A DNA stretch of 41,730 nucleotides from UBA1172 sp049889655. GTDB lineage: Bacteria > Pseudomonadota > Alphaproteobacteria > Puniceispirillales > UBA1172. The notes under the pieces were generated by a model that saw nothing but the letters and a program-made list of their open reading frames with translations, was not told where the DNA came from and searched no databases. Location: NCBI GenBank assembly GCA_049889655.1, contig JBMHCY010000123.1, positions 1 through 41,730 on the forward strand, written 5' to 3'. How positions within the stretch are numbered: the first letter of the stretch is position 1; each line of letters begins with the position of its first letter. Position numbers and translations under genes: made by a program. This document shows, in pieces, positions 16,595 through 25,099 of the stretch.

Positions 16595-17509
16595 ATGCGA
16601 ATCGTTCTTCATGGCCAGCAGGCCTTCGGCAAAGCTGTTCTCGAAAGACTGCTCGAACGCGGCGAGGATATCGTTGCCGTATGCTGTGCCCCGGAAAAGG
16701 AAGGCCGTCCGGCTGACCCGCTGGCTGAATTCGCCCGCGAAAAGGGCCTGCCCCTGCATCAGCCGGCCTCCTGGAAAACACCGGAAGCCCTTGCCCTGAT
16801 GCAATCGTTTAAGGCCGATATCTGCCTAATGGCCTATGTGCTGCTGTTTGTCCCGGAAGCAGTCCGTGATGCGCCGACCTATGGCACTTTCCAGTATCAC
16901 CCGTCTCTGTGCCCCCAGCATCGCGGCCCGTCATCGATCAACTGGCCGATTGCCATGGGCAAAAAGCATACCGGGCTGACGATCTTCTGGCCCGATGACG
17001 GCCTCGACGAAGGCCCGATCATGCTGCAGAAGACCTGCCCCATCGGCCCCGATGAAACCCTCGGTGATATCTATTTCAAGAAACTCTTCCCGATGGGTGT
17101 CGATGCCATGATGGAAGGCCTTGATATGGTCAAGGCCGGGGTCATCATCAAGCATGATCAGCGGCTTGAGGACGGCACTTATGAAGGCTGGTTCAACAAG
17201 GAAGCCGCCGCCATTGATTGGTCAAAGCCCGTCGCCGATGTCTATAACGTCATCCGCGCCGCCAACCCGGCCCCGGGGGCATGGACAACCGTCAATGGCG
17301 AGGAGCTTAAAATCTATGATGCCGCCCGGGTTGACGGAGACGGATCAAATCATGGCGAAGTCGTCGCAGTATCGGATGAAGGTGTCACGGTACAAGGCAA
17401 TGGCGGATGCATTCTGATCAAGCGTGTGCGCCCGGCCGGTGCCGGCAAGATCATGGCTGATGAATGGGTATCATCTGCAGGAATTACAGCTGGAACAAAA
17501 CTGGGGTAA
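16595..17509 (+). CDS. Stand-alone 10-formyl-THF hydrolase/formyltransferase-like protein
   Basis: A 304-residue member of the formyl transferase family (as methionyl-tRNA formyltransferase), but closest by eye to the N-terminal 10-formyltetrahydrofolate hydrolase domain of ALDH1L1. Shared stretches are YHPSLxPxHRGxSxINW and FWxDDGLDxG, then LFPxG, TYEGxxxKExAxIxW and a late PGAW. Catalytic His102 and Asp138 are spaced 36 residues apart, the same spacing as His106/Asp142 there. The methionyl-tRNA formyltransferase Asn is Gln100 here. A C-terminal FMT-type OB domain follows about residue 205. No aldehyde dehydrogenase domain is attached. GGGGGA precedes the ATG. It lies nine bases after frc and six before fhs, so it may hydrolyse 10-formyl-THF or transfer formyl between CoA and THF. 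The activity is inferred. Confidence 0.85.
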   Translation: MRIVLHGQQAFGKAVLERLLERGEDIVAVCCAPEKEGRPADPLAEFAREKGLPLHQPASWKTPEALALMQSFKADICLMAYVLLFVPEAVRDAPTYGTFQYHPSLCPQHRGPSSINWPIAMGKKHTGLTIFWPDDGLDEGPIMLQKTCPIGPDETLGDIYFKKLFPMGVDAMMEGLDMVKAGVIIKHDQRLEDGTYEGWFNKEAAAIDWSKPVADVYNVIRAANPAPGAWTTVNGEELKIYDAARVDGDGSNHGEVVAVSDEGVTVQGNGGCILIKRVRPAGAGKIMADEWVSSAGITAGTKLG

Positions 17510-17515
17510 ACAAGA

Positions 17516-19192
17516 ATGTCCTTTAAATCCGATATTGAAATCGCACGCGAAGCCAAGAAAAAGCCAATTCAGGAAATTGGTGAAAAACTCGGCATTCCCT
17601 ACGAAGACCTGCTGCCGTTTGGCCATGACAAGGCCAAGGTTTCCGATGCCTATATCAAAAAGGTTTCCGGCAACAAGGATGGAAAACTGGTGCTCGTCAC
17701 CGCGATCAACCCGACACCTGCCGGTGAGGGCAAGACAACAACCACGGTCGGCCTCGGTGATGGCCTCAACCGGATCGGCAAGAAAGCCGCGATCTGTATC
17801 CGTGAAGCATCGCTCGGCCCGTGTTTCGGCATGAAGGGCGGGGCTGCCGGTGGCGGCTATGCCCAGGTCGTGCCGATGGAAGAGATGAACCTGCATTTCA
17901 CCGGTGATTTTCATGCCATCACATCGGCCCATAACCTGCTCGCCGCCATGCTCGACAACCATATCTACTGGGGCAACGAGCAGCAGATCGACATTCGCCG
18001 GATCGCTTTCCGCCGGGTCATGGATATGAACGACCGCGCCCTGCGCCAGATCGTCTGTAACCTGGGCGGTGTCGCCAACGGCTTCCCCCGTGAAGCCGGG
18101 TTTGACATCACCGTGGCCTCTGAGGTCATGGCCATCCTCTGCCTGGCGACTGACCTTGCCGATCTTGAAAAGCGGCTCGGTGATATCATCGTCGCCTACC
18201 GCCGTGACCGTAGCCCGGTCTATTGCCGTGATATCAAAGCCGACGGTGCCATGGCTGTGCTGCTGCAACAGGCGATGCAGCCCAACCTTGTGCAGACGCT
18301 GGAAAACAATCCGGCCTTTGTCCATGGCGGGCCGTTTGCCAATATCGCCCATGGCTGTAATTCCGTGGTGGCAACAACAACAGCGCTCAAGATCGCTGAT
18401 TACGTCGTGACCGAGGCTGGCTTTGGCGCCGATCTCGGGGCCGAAAAGTTCATGAACATCAAATGCCGCAAGGCCGGGATCAGCCCTGATGCCGTGGTTA
18501 TCGTCGCGACAGTCCGGGCGATGAAGATGAACGGCGGTGTCGCCAAGGCCGATCTCGGGGCTGAGAATGTCGAGGCTGTCCGCAAGGGCTGCCCGAACCT
18601 TGGACGCCATATGGAAAATGTCAGCAAGTTCGGTGTTCCGGCGATTGTCGCGATCAACCATTTTGCGACTGATACCGATGCCGAAGTCGAGGCGCTTCAG
18701 GCCTATGTTGCTGAACAGGGCGGTCAGGCTGTGCTTTGCCGCCACTGGGCTGATGGCAGTGCCGGGATCGAGGATCTGGCCCATGCGGTTGTTGGCATTG
18801 TCGAAAAGGGAGAGGCTGATTTCAAGCCGCTCTACGGAGATGATCTGCCGCTGTTCCAGAAGATTGAAACCATCGCGAAAGAAATCTATCGGGCGGAAGA
18901 AGTCCTCGCCGATCAGAAAATTCGCGATCAGCTGAAACAGTGGGAAGAACAGGGTTACGGTAATCTGCCGGTCTGCATGGCCAAGACTCAGTACAGTTTC
19001 ACCACCGATCCCGATCGTCGCGGGGCACCGACAGGCCACAGCCTGCCGATCCGTGAAGTCCGGCTTTCCGCCGGGGCCGGGTTTGTCGTTGTCATCTGTG
19101 GTGAGATCATGACCATGCCGGGGCTGCCGAAAGTGCCGTCAGCCGAGCAGATCATGATCAATGACAAGGGCTTGATCGAGGGCCTGTTCTAG
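17516..19192 (+). CDS. fhs: Formate-tetrahydrofolate ligase (10-formyl-THF synthetase)
   Basis: ATP-dependent ligation of formate to tetrahydrofolate, giving 10-formyl-THF for C1 biosynthesis. The protein has 558 residues (family about 555-560). The P-loop TPAGEGKTTTTVGLGDGLNRIG lies around residues 67-86, followed by REASLGPCFGMKGGAAGGGYAQVVPMEEMNLHFTGD, the family signature. LTSHNLL-type sequence (ITSAHNLLAAMLDNH) and PVYCRDIKADGAM are also typical. The ribosome-binding site is weak (GGGGTAA overlapping the previous stop), so translation may be coupled to the upstream gene. It gives the cluster a folate branch for formate released by Frc, parallel to oxidation by FDH. Confidence 0.97.
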   Translation: MSFKSDIEIAREAKKKPIQEIGEKLGIPYEDLLPFGHDKAKVSDAYIKKVSGNKDGKLVLVTAINPTPAGEGKTTTTVGLGDGLNRIGKKAAICIREASLGPCFGMKGGAAGGGYAQVVPMEEMNLHFTGDFHAITSAHNLLAAMLDNHIYWGNEQQIDIRRIAFRRVMDMNDRALRQIVCNLGGVANGFPREAGFDITVASEVMAILCLATDLADLEKRLGDIIVAYRRDRSPVYCRDIKADGAMAVLLQQAMQPNLVQTLENNPAFVHGGPFANIAHGCNSVVATTTALKIADYVVTEAGFGADLGAEKFMNIKCRKAGISPDAVVIVATVRAMKMNGGVAKADLGAENVEAVRKGCPNLGRHMENVSKFGVPAIVAINHFATDTDAEVEALQAYVAEQGGQAVLCRHWADGSAGIEDLAHAVVGIVEKGEADFKPLYGDDLPLFQKIETIAKEIYRAEEVLADQKIRDQLKQWEEQGYGNLPVCMAKTQYSFTTDPDRRGAPTGHSLPIREVRLSAGAGFVVVICGEIMTMPGLPKVPSAEQIMINDKGLIEGLF

Positions 19193-19214
19193 AACCAGCT
19201 CATAGGGGGATATG

Positions 19215-20069
19215 ATGCGGAAAATACTCGTACCGGTTCGCGGCGATGGCAAAGGCGATAACGTCTTTGCCCACGCTGTGATGATGGCGCGGCCCTTCAA
19301 TGCCCATATTGTGGTGGCCCATTGCCGCACACGTCCCCAGGACATGATCCCCTTCGGTGTTGCGGTTCCCGCCGGGCTGCGTGACCAGATCATCAGCCAG
19401 TCCACCGAAATCTACAATCAGGTCGAGGCGGGTATCCGCGATGAGATCGAAGCACTCTGTGATCAGCACGGTGCCCGCCTCACCGACACACCTGACGGCA
19501 AGTCTGTCACGGTCAGTTTCATTGAAGAAGAAGGCCGGCAGATCGATGTCATCCGCCACCACGGGCTTGTTTCCGACCTGACAGCGGTTGCCCAGCCTGA
19601 CCGAGACCGCAATCTTGGTACCAACACCCTGCAGGCGGCGCTGTTCAGCACCGGTCGGCCGGTGCTGATGTGCCCGGAACGGCAGACAGCCATCCCTGAG
19701 GGGTTCGGTGCGAAGGTCAGTATTGCCTGGGACGGGTCGGTGCAGGCCTCGCGGGCAGTGGCACAATCGATGCCGTTCCTCATGGAAGCTGAAGCGGTGA
19801 CGATCATTACCGTCGCCGAAGAGACAATCAAAACAACACCCGAAGACCTCGCCTCCTATCTGGCGGGACATGGCATTGATGCCGCTGTTTCAACATTGAC
19901 TGAATCGGTGAATGTTGGCGTGTCAATCCTTGAAAAAGCAGAAAATTTGGGTTCTCATATTCTTGTGCTTGGTGCCTATGGAACCAGCAAAAACTACGAG
20001 CGTGTCGCCGGTGGAGTCACTCAATTTATGATTGATCACTCAACGATGCCGGTCATGTTCGTCAACTGA
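19215..20069 (+). CDS. Tandem universal stress protein (two UspA domains)
   Basis: About 284 residues with two UspA-like alpha/beta domains. The first begins RKILVPVRGDGKGDN. The second begins KVSIAWDGSVQASRAVAQSMPFL around residue 170 and ends with the ATP-site signature ILVLGAYGTSKNYERVAGGVTQFMI, a G-2x-G-9x-G(S/T)-type motif. Such proteins bind ATP or act as stress-linked regulators; the substrate is unknown. AGGGGGA lies four bases before ATG 19215; an ATG at 19212 is too close to it. It sits 22 bases behind fhs, inside the oxalate/C1 cluster. A role in sensing or buffering the acid or CoA stress of oxalate use is only a guess. Confidence 0.87.
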   Translation: MRKILVPVRGDGKGDNVFAHAVMMARPFNAHIVVAHCRTRPQDMIPFGVAVPAGLRDQIISQSTEIYNQVEAGIRDEIEALCDQHGARLTDTPDGKSVTVSFIEEEGRQIDVIRHHGLVSDLTAVAQPDRDRNLGTNTLQAALFSTGRPVLMCPERQTAIPEGFGAKVSIAWDGSVQASRAVAQSMPFLMEAEAVTIITVAEETIKTTPEDLASYLAGHGIDAAVSTLTESVNVGVSILEKAENLGSHILVLGAYGTSKNYERVAGGVTQFMIDHSTMPVMFVN

Positions 20070-20177
20070 ACAAGTTGTGTTTTTGAGGAAAGGAAAAGGC
20101 AACCAGGAACAAGAATAATTAAGCCATCACAAGAATGGCACTTTGAAGGGTAATTCCCGTAACCAAGGAGGAAAAAA

Positions 20178-21152
20178 ATGAACTTCTTTAAGAAAATGGC
20201 CATTGGCGTGGCTACTGTAGCAATGGCGACATCTGCCGTTGTGGGGTCCGCCATGGCGTTTGAGCCGACCAAGCCGGTCGACTTCATCATTATGGCCGGT
20301 AAAGGCGGTGGTGCCGATAAGATGGCCCGTCTGATGCAGTCCATCGTGGAAAAGGAAGGCCTGTCTTCCCGTCCGCTGGTCCCGACCAACAAGTCGGGTG
20401 GCTCCGGGGCCGAGGCCCTGATCGCCGCTAAAGGGGCGAGTGATCCGGATCACACCATCATGGTGACACTGAATTCGTTCTTCACCACGCCGCTGCGTCA
20501 GCCCGGCATCAATGTCGATATCATGGAATTCGCCCCTGTGGGCCGTATGGCGGAAGATACCTTCCTGCTCTGGGTACACAAGGATGAAGGCATTTCCACG
20601 TTTGAAGAGTTTCTTGCCAAGGCAAAATCCGAAGGCTCCAAGTGGGTCATGGGTGGTACCGGCAAAAACTCCGAAGACAACATCATCACTGACTTCCTCA
20701 ACAACAACTACGGCCTCGACATCAAGTACATCCCGTACAAGGGTGGGGGCGCCGTCGCCAAGGACCTGGCCGGTAAGCAGATCCGTTCTTCGGTGAACAA
20801 CCCGTCTGAAGCCCTTGGTTTCTATGAGTCCGGTGATGTTATTGCCCTGGTTGCCTTCACCGACGAACGTCTGCCGATGTTCCCTGATGTTCCGACCCTC
20901 AAGGAAAAGGGCGGTGAATTCAGCTACTTCATGCAGCGTGCTGTTGTGGGTGCCCCGGGTATGTCCGATGCGGCTCTGGCCTATTACACGGATATGTTCA
21001 CCAAGGTGTACAACTCCGCCGACTGGCAGGGCTACAAGTCCAAGAAGTCGCTGATGGGTGATTTCATGCACGGTGGTGATCTGAAGGCCTACTGGCAGAC
21101 TCAGCGTGATCGTCATGAGACGATCCTGAGAGCTTCAGGCGCAATCAAGTAA
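20178..21152 (+). CDS. tctC: Tripartite tricarboxylate transporter, periplasmic substrate-binding protein
   Basis: TctC/BugT-family solute-binding protein, 324 residues. A clear Sec signal peptide (MNFFKKMAIGVATVAMATSA..., cleavage probably after AMA near residue 27) precedes mature FEPTKPVDFIIMAGKGGGADKMAR, the family's first strand and ligand loop. Typical later segments are GGSGAEAL, PVGRMAEDTFLLWV, YIPYKGGGAVAKDLAGKQI and FPDVPTLKEKGG. AAGGAGG lies six bases before the start. It is 108 bases downstream of the usp gene and followed by tctB and tctA, giving the complete transporter. Members bind di- and tricarboxylates and similar acids. From context, oxalate or another C2/C3 acid is the likely ligand, unproven. 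Confidence 0.94.
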   Translation: MNFFKKMAIGVATVAMATSAVVGSAMAFEPTKPVDFIIMAGKGGGADKMARLMQSIVEKEGLSSRPLVPTNKSGGSGAEALIAAKGASDPDHTIMVTLNSFFTTPLRQPGINVDIMEFAPVGRMAEDTFLLWVHKDEGISTFEEFLAKAKSEGSKWVMGGTGKNSEDNIITDFLNNNYGLDIKYIPYKGGGAVAKDLAGKQIRSSVNNPSEALGFYESGDVIALVAFTDERLPMFPDVPTLKEKGGEFSYFMQRAVVGAPGMSDAALAYYTDMFTKVYNSADWQGYKSKKSLMGDFMHGGDLKAYWQTQRDRHETILRASGAIK

Positions 21153-21180
21153 AACATCAAAACGGAGAGGGTTAACTGTC

Positions 21181-21711
21181 ATGCGTCGCGCAGAAATTGT
21201 CACTGCTGTATTACTGGGAATTTTCTCCGTTTACCTTATGTGGAAAAGCGGGGAGCCTCCGTCATGGAATCCGGATGTTCCCCGCTTCGCCAACATTGGC
21301 ATGATCGAGGGCGAAGGCCCGGGGAGCGGTTTCTGGCCCTTCTGGCTGTCCGGAATCATGCTGATTTGTTGTATCTGGATCGGCATCAACTGGTACCGCC
21401 GCACCTCTCCGCCGTCGCAGTCTGAAGAAGTCTTTCTCGACAGTTACGGCAAGCGGATTCTGGCCCTTGTCGGGGCTGGCCTGCTCGGCTTTCTGATCCT
21501 GATCCACATCATCGGTTTCTACGGGGCCATCCTTGTCTTCATGTTCTACTACATGAAGGTGCTTGGCCGCCACGGCTGGGGGCTGACAACAATGGTGGCC
21601 GTCGGGCTTGTTGTTTTCAGTTTCTTTTTCTTCGATATCGCGATGCGGATTGTGCTGCCAAAGGGCTATCTCGAGCCCCTGTTCATCCCGCTCTACGATA
21701 TGTTCCTGTAA
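21181..21711 (+). CDS. tctB: Tripartite tricarboxylate transporter, small membrane subunit
   Basis: A 176-residue membrane protein with about four transmembrane segments: residues 4-20, about 56-70, 97-135 (two segments) and 139-157. This matches the TctB family in size and topology. GGAGAGGG precedes the ATG. It lies between tctC (28-base gap) and tctA (28-base gap) and forms the membrane complex with TctA in the inner membrane. Sequence conservation in this family is low, so the call rests largely on gene order and topology. Confidence 0.9.
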   Translation: MRRAEIVTAVLLGIFSVYLMWKSGEPPSWNPDVPRFANIGMIEGEGPGSGFWPFWLSGIMLICCIWIGINWYRRTSPPSQSEEVFLDSYGKRILALVGAGLLGFLILIHIIGFYGAILVFMFYYMKVLGRHGWGLTTMVAVGLVVFSFFFFDIAMRIVLPKGYLEPLFIPLYDMFL

Positions 21712-21739
21712 GTCCAGGGTCTGATTAGGGGAGTTTCCA

Positions 21740-23275
21740 ATGGATATTATTGTCGCATTGATGAATGGCATTCTGATTGCCCTTGAACCGATCAATCTCG
21801 GACTCGCTGTTATTGGTGTTGTTGTTGGTCTCTTTGTCGGGGCCATGCCGGGGCTCGGCTCGGTGAACGGGGTGGCGATCCTGCTGCCGTTTACCTTCGT
21901 TATCCAGAGCTTCACCGGCGGCGCAACATCGCCCATGATCTTTCTGGCGGCGATCTATTACGGGGCCATGTATGGCGGGGCGATTTCCTCGATCACGCTG
22001 GGGATACCTGGCGCCTCGACCGCTGTCGCCACCACCTTTGACGGTCGCCCGCTGGCGATGAAGGGGATGGCGCATTACGCCCTTGTTGCGGCGGCCCTCG
22101 CCTCCTTTGCCGGGGGAACTGTCTCCAACGTTCTGTTTACCGCCTTCGCGCCACTGCTGGCTTCGGTTGCCCTTTCTTTCGGCAACCCGGAAATCTTTGC
22201 GCTGATGCTGCTGGCCTTTGCCACTTTTGTCGGTCTCGGCGGTGATGATATTCCGAAAACCCTGTTTTCGATCTGTTTCGGCCTTGTGCTGGCCACGGTC
22301 GGCTTTGATATCGTCTCTGGTGAGCCGCGGCTGATCTTCTTTGATATCACCGGTTTCACCCATGGTATCCGTTTCCTTGTTTTGGCCATCGGGGTCTATG
22401 GGATCGGCGAGATGATCTGGACCATCAACACCTCGCGTTACGGCAATTCGATGTCGAATGTTGATGTGTCCTGGAGCAATATGGTCGATGCGCTGAAGCG
22501 GTTCCGCGAAGCCTGGAGAGGAACAGTCATTGGCTCGCTGCTTGGATTCTTTGTCGGGATCCTGCCTGCTGCCGGGGCCACGCCGGGCTCGTTGATGTCC
22601 TATGGGGTGACCAAGATGCTGTCGAAAAACCCCGAAGAATACGGCAAGGGGGCTATTGATGGCGTGGCGGCACCGGAAGCGGCAAACAATTCGGCTTCAA
22701 CCGGGGCAATGCTGCCGATGATGACGCTGGGTATTCCCGGCTCGCCGACAACCGCCGTGCTGCTTGCCGGGATGGTGATCTGGGGGCTGCAGCCTGGGCC
22801 GCTGCTGTTCAGCAACCAGCCGGAATTCGTCTGGCCGCTGATCGGCTCCTTCTATATCTCGAACCTCGTGGCGGTTCTGGTGAATCTCGCCTTTATCCCG
22901 GTCTTCCTGTGGATGCTGCGGATGCCGTTCACGATCCTTGCGCCGCTGATCTTCGTGCTGTCGCTGGTCGGCACCTACGCCGCCTATATGGATATGTTTG
23001 ATGTCTGGCTGATGGTGATTGTCGGTGTCGGGGCGTTCTTCCTGCGGTTGCTGGATTATCCGGTCGCGCCTGCGGTGCTGGCAATTGTCCTCGGGCCGAT
23101 TGCCGAACCGAAACTGCGTCAGTCGCTGCTGCTTTCGGATGGTGATTTCAGCATTTTCTTCACCCGTCCGATTGCCGGGCCGATCACGGTGATCGCGATC
23201 ATCCTGATCCTGCTGCCGCTGCTCAAGGTGATCCGCGACAAGTTCTTCCGCGGGGAAAAGAAAGCGGCATCCTAA
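21740..23275 (+). CDS. tctA: Tripartite tricarboxylate transporter, large membrane subunit
   Basis: A 511-residue integral membrane protein with about ten to twelve transmembrane helices, the channel-forming subunit of a secondary TTT transporter driven by an ion gradient. Family motifs are GAMPGLGSVNGVAILLPFTF near residue 35, YYGAMYGGAISSITLGIPG around residue 75, and the repeat-related second-half segment GILPAAGATPGSL with later GVAAPEAANNSASTGAMLPMMTLGIPGSPTTA. The two related halves are typical of TctA. AGGGGAG lies before the ATG. It is followed by a perfect hairpin and then the kinase-like gene. Confidence 0.95.
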   Translation: MDIIVALMNGILIALEPINLGLAVIGVVVGLFVGAMPGLGSVNGVAILLPFTFVIQSFTGGATSPMIFLAAIYYGAMYGGAISSITLGIPGASTAVATTFDGRPLAMKGMAHYALVAAALASFAGGTVSNVLFTAFAPLLASVALSFGNPEIFALMLLAFATFVGLGGDDIPKTLFSICFGLVLATVGFDIVSGEPRLIFFDITGFTHGIRFLVLAIGVYGIGEMIWTINTSRYGNSMSNVDVSWSNMVDALKRFREAWRGTVIGSLLGFFVGILPAAGATPGSLMSYGVTKMLSKNPEEYGKGAIDGVAAPEAANNSASTGAMLPMMTLGIPGSPTTAVLLAGMVIWGLQPGPLLFSNQPEFVWPLIGSFYISNLVAVLVNLAFIPVFLWMLRMPFTILAPLIFVLSLVGTYAAYMDMFDVWLMVIVGVGAFFLRLLDYPVAPAVLAIVLGPIAEPKLRQSLLLSDGDFSIFFTRPIAGPITVIAIILILLPLLKVIRDKFFRGEKKAAS

Positions 23276-23282
23276 AGGCTGC

Positions 23283-23306
23283 TCGGTGCACCGACAGGTG
23301 CACCGA
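23283..23306 (+). repeat. Perfect 10-bp hairpin between tctA and the kinase-like gene
   Basis: TCGGTGCACC (23283-23292) and GGTGCACCGA (23297-23306) are exact reverse complements around loop GACA. No T-run follows, so it is not a classical terminator. It may protect the upstream transcript 3' end or moderate read-through into the next gene, whose AAGGAGG starts nine bases later. Confidence 0.75.
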
Positions 23307-23326
23307 TCGCCTCGAAGGAGGTTGAT

Positions 23327-25066
23327 ATGCCTGAACAGGTGCATCACGATGCCTGGAATCCGGGGCTGGACTCGCGCATCCCGTCGCGGCTCCACCACCG
23401 GATCACGCTTTTCGCCGAGACCAACAGCATCAATGGCTATCAGGATGTTGAAGAAGCCAGCCGGTTCTGCGGGCTGGCGATGACACGGCTTGCGGATCTG
23501 ACTCCGGAACGGATGGTCGTTCATGAACTGCTTGTCCGGGTGACCGCTGACCTTTCCGTGCCGGACGGCCCCAGTTATGAATATCTCGGGCTGTCGCTGC
23601 GCGGCATGGTTGAGGTGCTGCACCACCGGCATCTGGCCCCTGTCATGGCTGAAATCGGCGAGGCCTGGCAGGCCATGCGCGATGATGCGGCGGCACGCAT
23701 GACCATGATCCTTGCCGACCGGCCGAAGTCACCTGCCAAAACGAGAGGATCGCTGCTGAAACGATGGTCATCCCGCAAGCCGGCTGTATCACCGCCGGGG
23801 GATGGAGCCCACAGTGATGAGCAGCGGATCGAAGCCTGGCGCGACGCCGCCGCGGCAGCCACTGACCCGATCGATGCCTGCTGCCATGCGGCACTGGCTG
23901 AGGTCGGGCTGGCGATGCTCACCCATCGCGGACGCTTGGGGGCGGATCACGAGGTGCTGGTGAGGTTGGCGCTCACCGTTTTTTGTCAGGATTACGGGCC
24001 ACGGATGATCCGGGCTGCAGTCGCCCCGCATTTTGAAGCCGGGGCTCGCGCCGAAGGCTACCGTTTTCTGCCAAAACCGGAAAAGCGGATCATCATGAAC
24101 ACCAAAGGGGCCTCGGCTGCGGGCAAGAGCACGATCCGCCCGCACCAGCGACGGCTGGCGGAAAGCCTCGGCATCCGCTGGGAGGATTTCGCCCTGATCA
24201 GCCCGGATTACTGGCGCAAGTATCTGCTCGACTATGACAGCCTCGGTGAGGACTACAAATACGCCGGGATGCTCTCAGGCCAGGAACTGGCGATGGTTGA
24301 TCAGAAACTGGATCGCTACATGGCGGAAAAGGCTGAACAGGATGATGTTCCGCATCTGCTTATCGACCGCTTCCGTTTTGACAGTTTCATGGTCGACAGT
24401 GGCGGCGATTACCAGAGCACGCTGCTCACCCGCTTTGGCGATACAGTGTTTCTGTTTTTTGTCATCACGCCGCCGCATGAAACTGTCGAACGGGCCTGGC
24501 AACGGGGGCTGACAACCCAGCGTTACAAGGCTGTCGATGATCTGCTCTATCACAATATCGAAGCCTATACCGGTATCCCGCAGCTGTTTTTTTCTTGGAC
24601 AGCAACCACCGATAAAACAGTCCATTTCGAATTTCTGGATAACGATGTGCCCCTCGGTGAAGACCCGAAGACAATCGCCTTTGGCTGCAACAACACGATG
24701 ACGATCCTTGATCCGGTCTGTCTCAGCCGAATTGACCGCTACCGCGAGGTCAATATCGAAGCCCGCCGCCCCGAGGATACGCTGAAGCACGGCTATGAGC
24801 CTGATTACGCCTTTCTCCGCCAGTGTCTTCAATCAATCCCAGATATCGATTTTGCCAATCCGGAAACAGCAGCGATCTATGGCCGGTTCAGGGATGGACA
24901 CTGGCAGGAACGTGACCCTTCGGCCCGGCCACCGGCACTGCTGGATGAAGAGGCCCTGCTGGCGGCGATCGGCTGGGATGCGGCTGACACCGCCGCAACA
25001 CCGCTGACATTTGACCGTCAGGAGGCCAGCCGCTATACCCTTGGTCGCTGGGGGGCAAAAATCTGA
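23327..25066 (+). CDS. Unrecognised protein with C-terminal P-loop (zeta-toxin/kinase-like) domain
   Basis: A 579-residue protein that I cannot place in a named family. Residues about 15-245 are helical, with a basic, proline-rich linker at 131-160. From about 254 a P-loop NTPase begins: RIIMNTKGASAAGKST holds a Walker A at 261-269. It is followed by SPDYWRKYLLDY (a D-x-x-R-like pattern reminiscent of zeta-toxin and nucleotide-sugar kinases), LLIDRFRFDSF near 345, a hydrophobic strand VFLFFVITPP, and an arginine-rich segment VERAWQRGLTTQRYK near 387-401 that could be the lid. A small-molecule or sugar-nucleotide kinase is possible; the substrate is unknown. AAGGAGG precedes the ATG. It lies between the TTT transporter and a CoA-transferase. 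No antitoxin-like gene is adjacent. Confidence 0.7.
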   Translation: MPEQVHHDAWNPGLDSRIPSRLHHRITLFAETNSINGYQDVEEASRFCGLAMTRLADLTPERMVVHELLVRVTADLSVPDGPSYEYLGLSLRGMVEVLHHRHLAPVMAEIGEAWQAMRDDAAARMTMILADRPKSPAKTRGSLLKRWSSRKPAVSPPGDGAHSDEQRIEAWRDAAAAATDPIDACCHAALAEVGLAMLTHRGRLGADHEVLVRLALTVFCQDYGPRMIRAAVAPHFEAGARAEGYRFLPKPEKRIIMNTKGASAAGKSTIRPHQRRLAESLGIRWEDFALISPDYWRKYLLDYDSLGEDYKYAGMLSGQELAMVDQKLDRYMAEKAEQDDVPHLLIDRFRFDSFMVDSGGDYQSTLLTRFGDTVFLFFVITPPHETVERAWQRGLTTQRYKAVDDLLYHNIEAYTGIPQLFFSWTATTDKTVHFEFLDNDVPLGEDPKTIAFGCNNTMTILDPVCLSRIDRYREVNIEARRPEDTLKHGYEPDYAFLRQCLQSIPDIDFANPETAAIYGRFRDGHWQERDPSARPPALLDEEALLAAIGWDAADTAATPLTFDRQEASRYTLGRWGAKI

Positions 25067-25099
25067 TACGATGGGTTCAGCATCAGGATAGCAAAGGGA

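Noticed and set aside
17471..19039. 522-codon minus-strand frame antisense to fhs
   Set aside because: Shadow of fhs. It contains no protein motif that I recognise and lacks a start signal.
20136..20150. Possible sigma-54 promoter before tctC (TGGCAC)
   Set aside because: TGGCAC at 20136-20141 has no TTGC element at the required spacing.
23327..25066. Zeta-toxin type toxin-antitoxin system
   Set aside because: A zeta toxin needs an adjacent small epsilon-like antitoxin; none is present, and the gene lies in a metabolic run.
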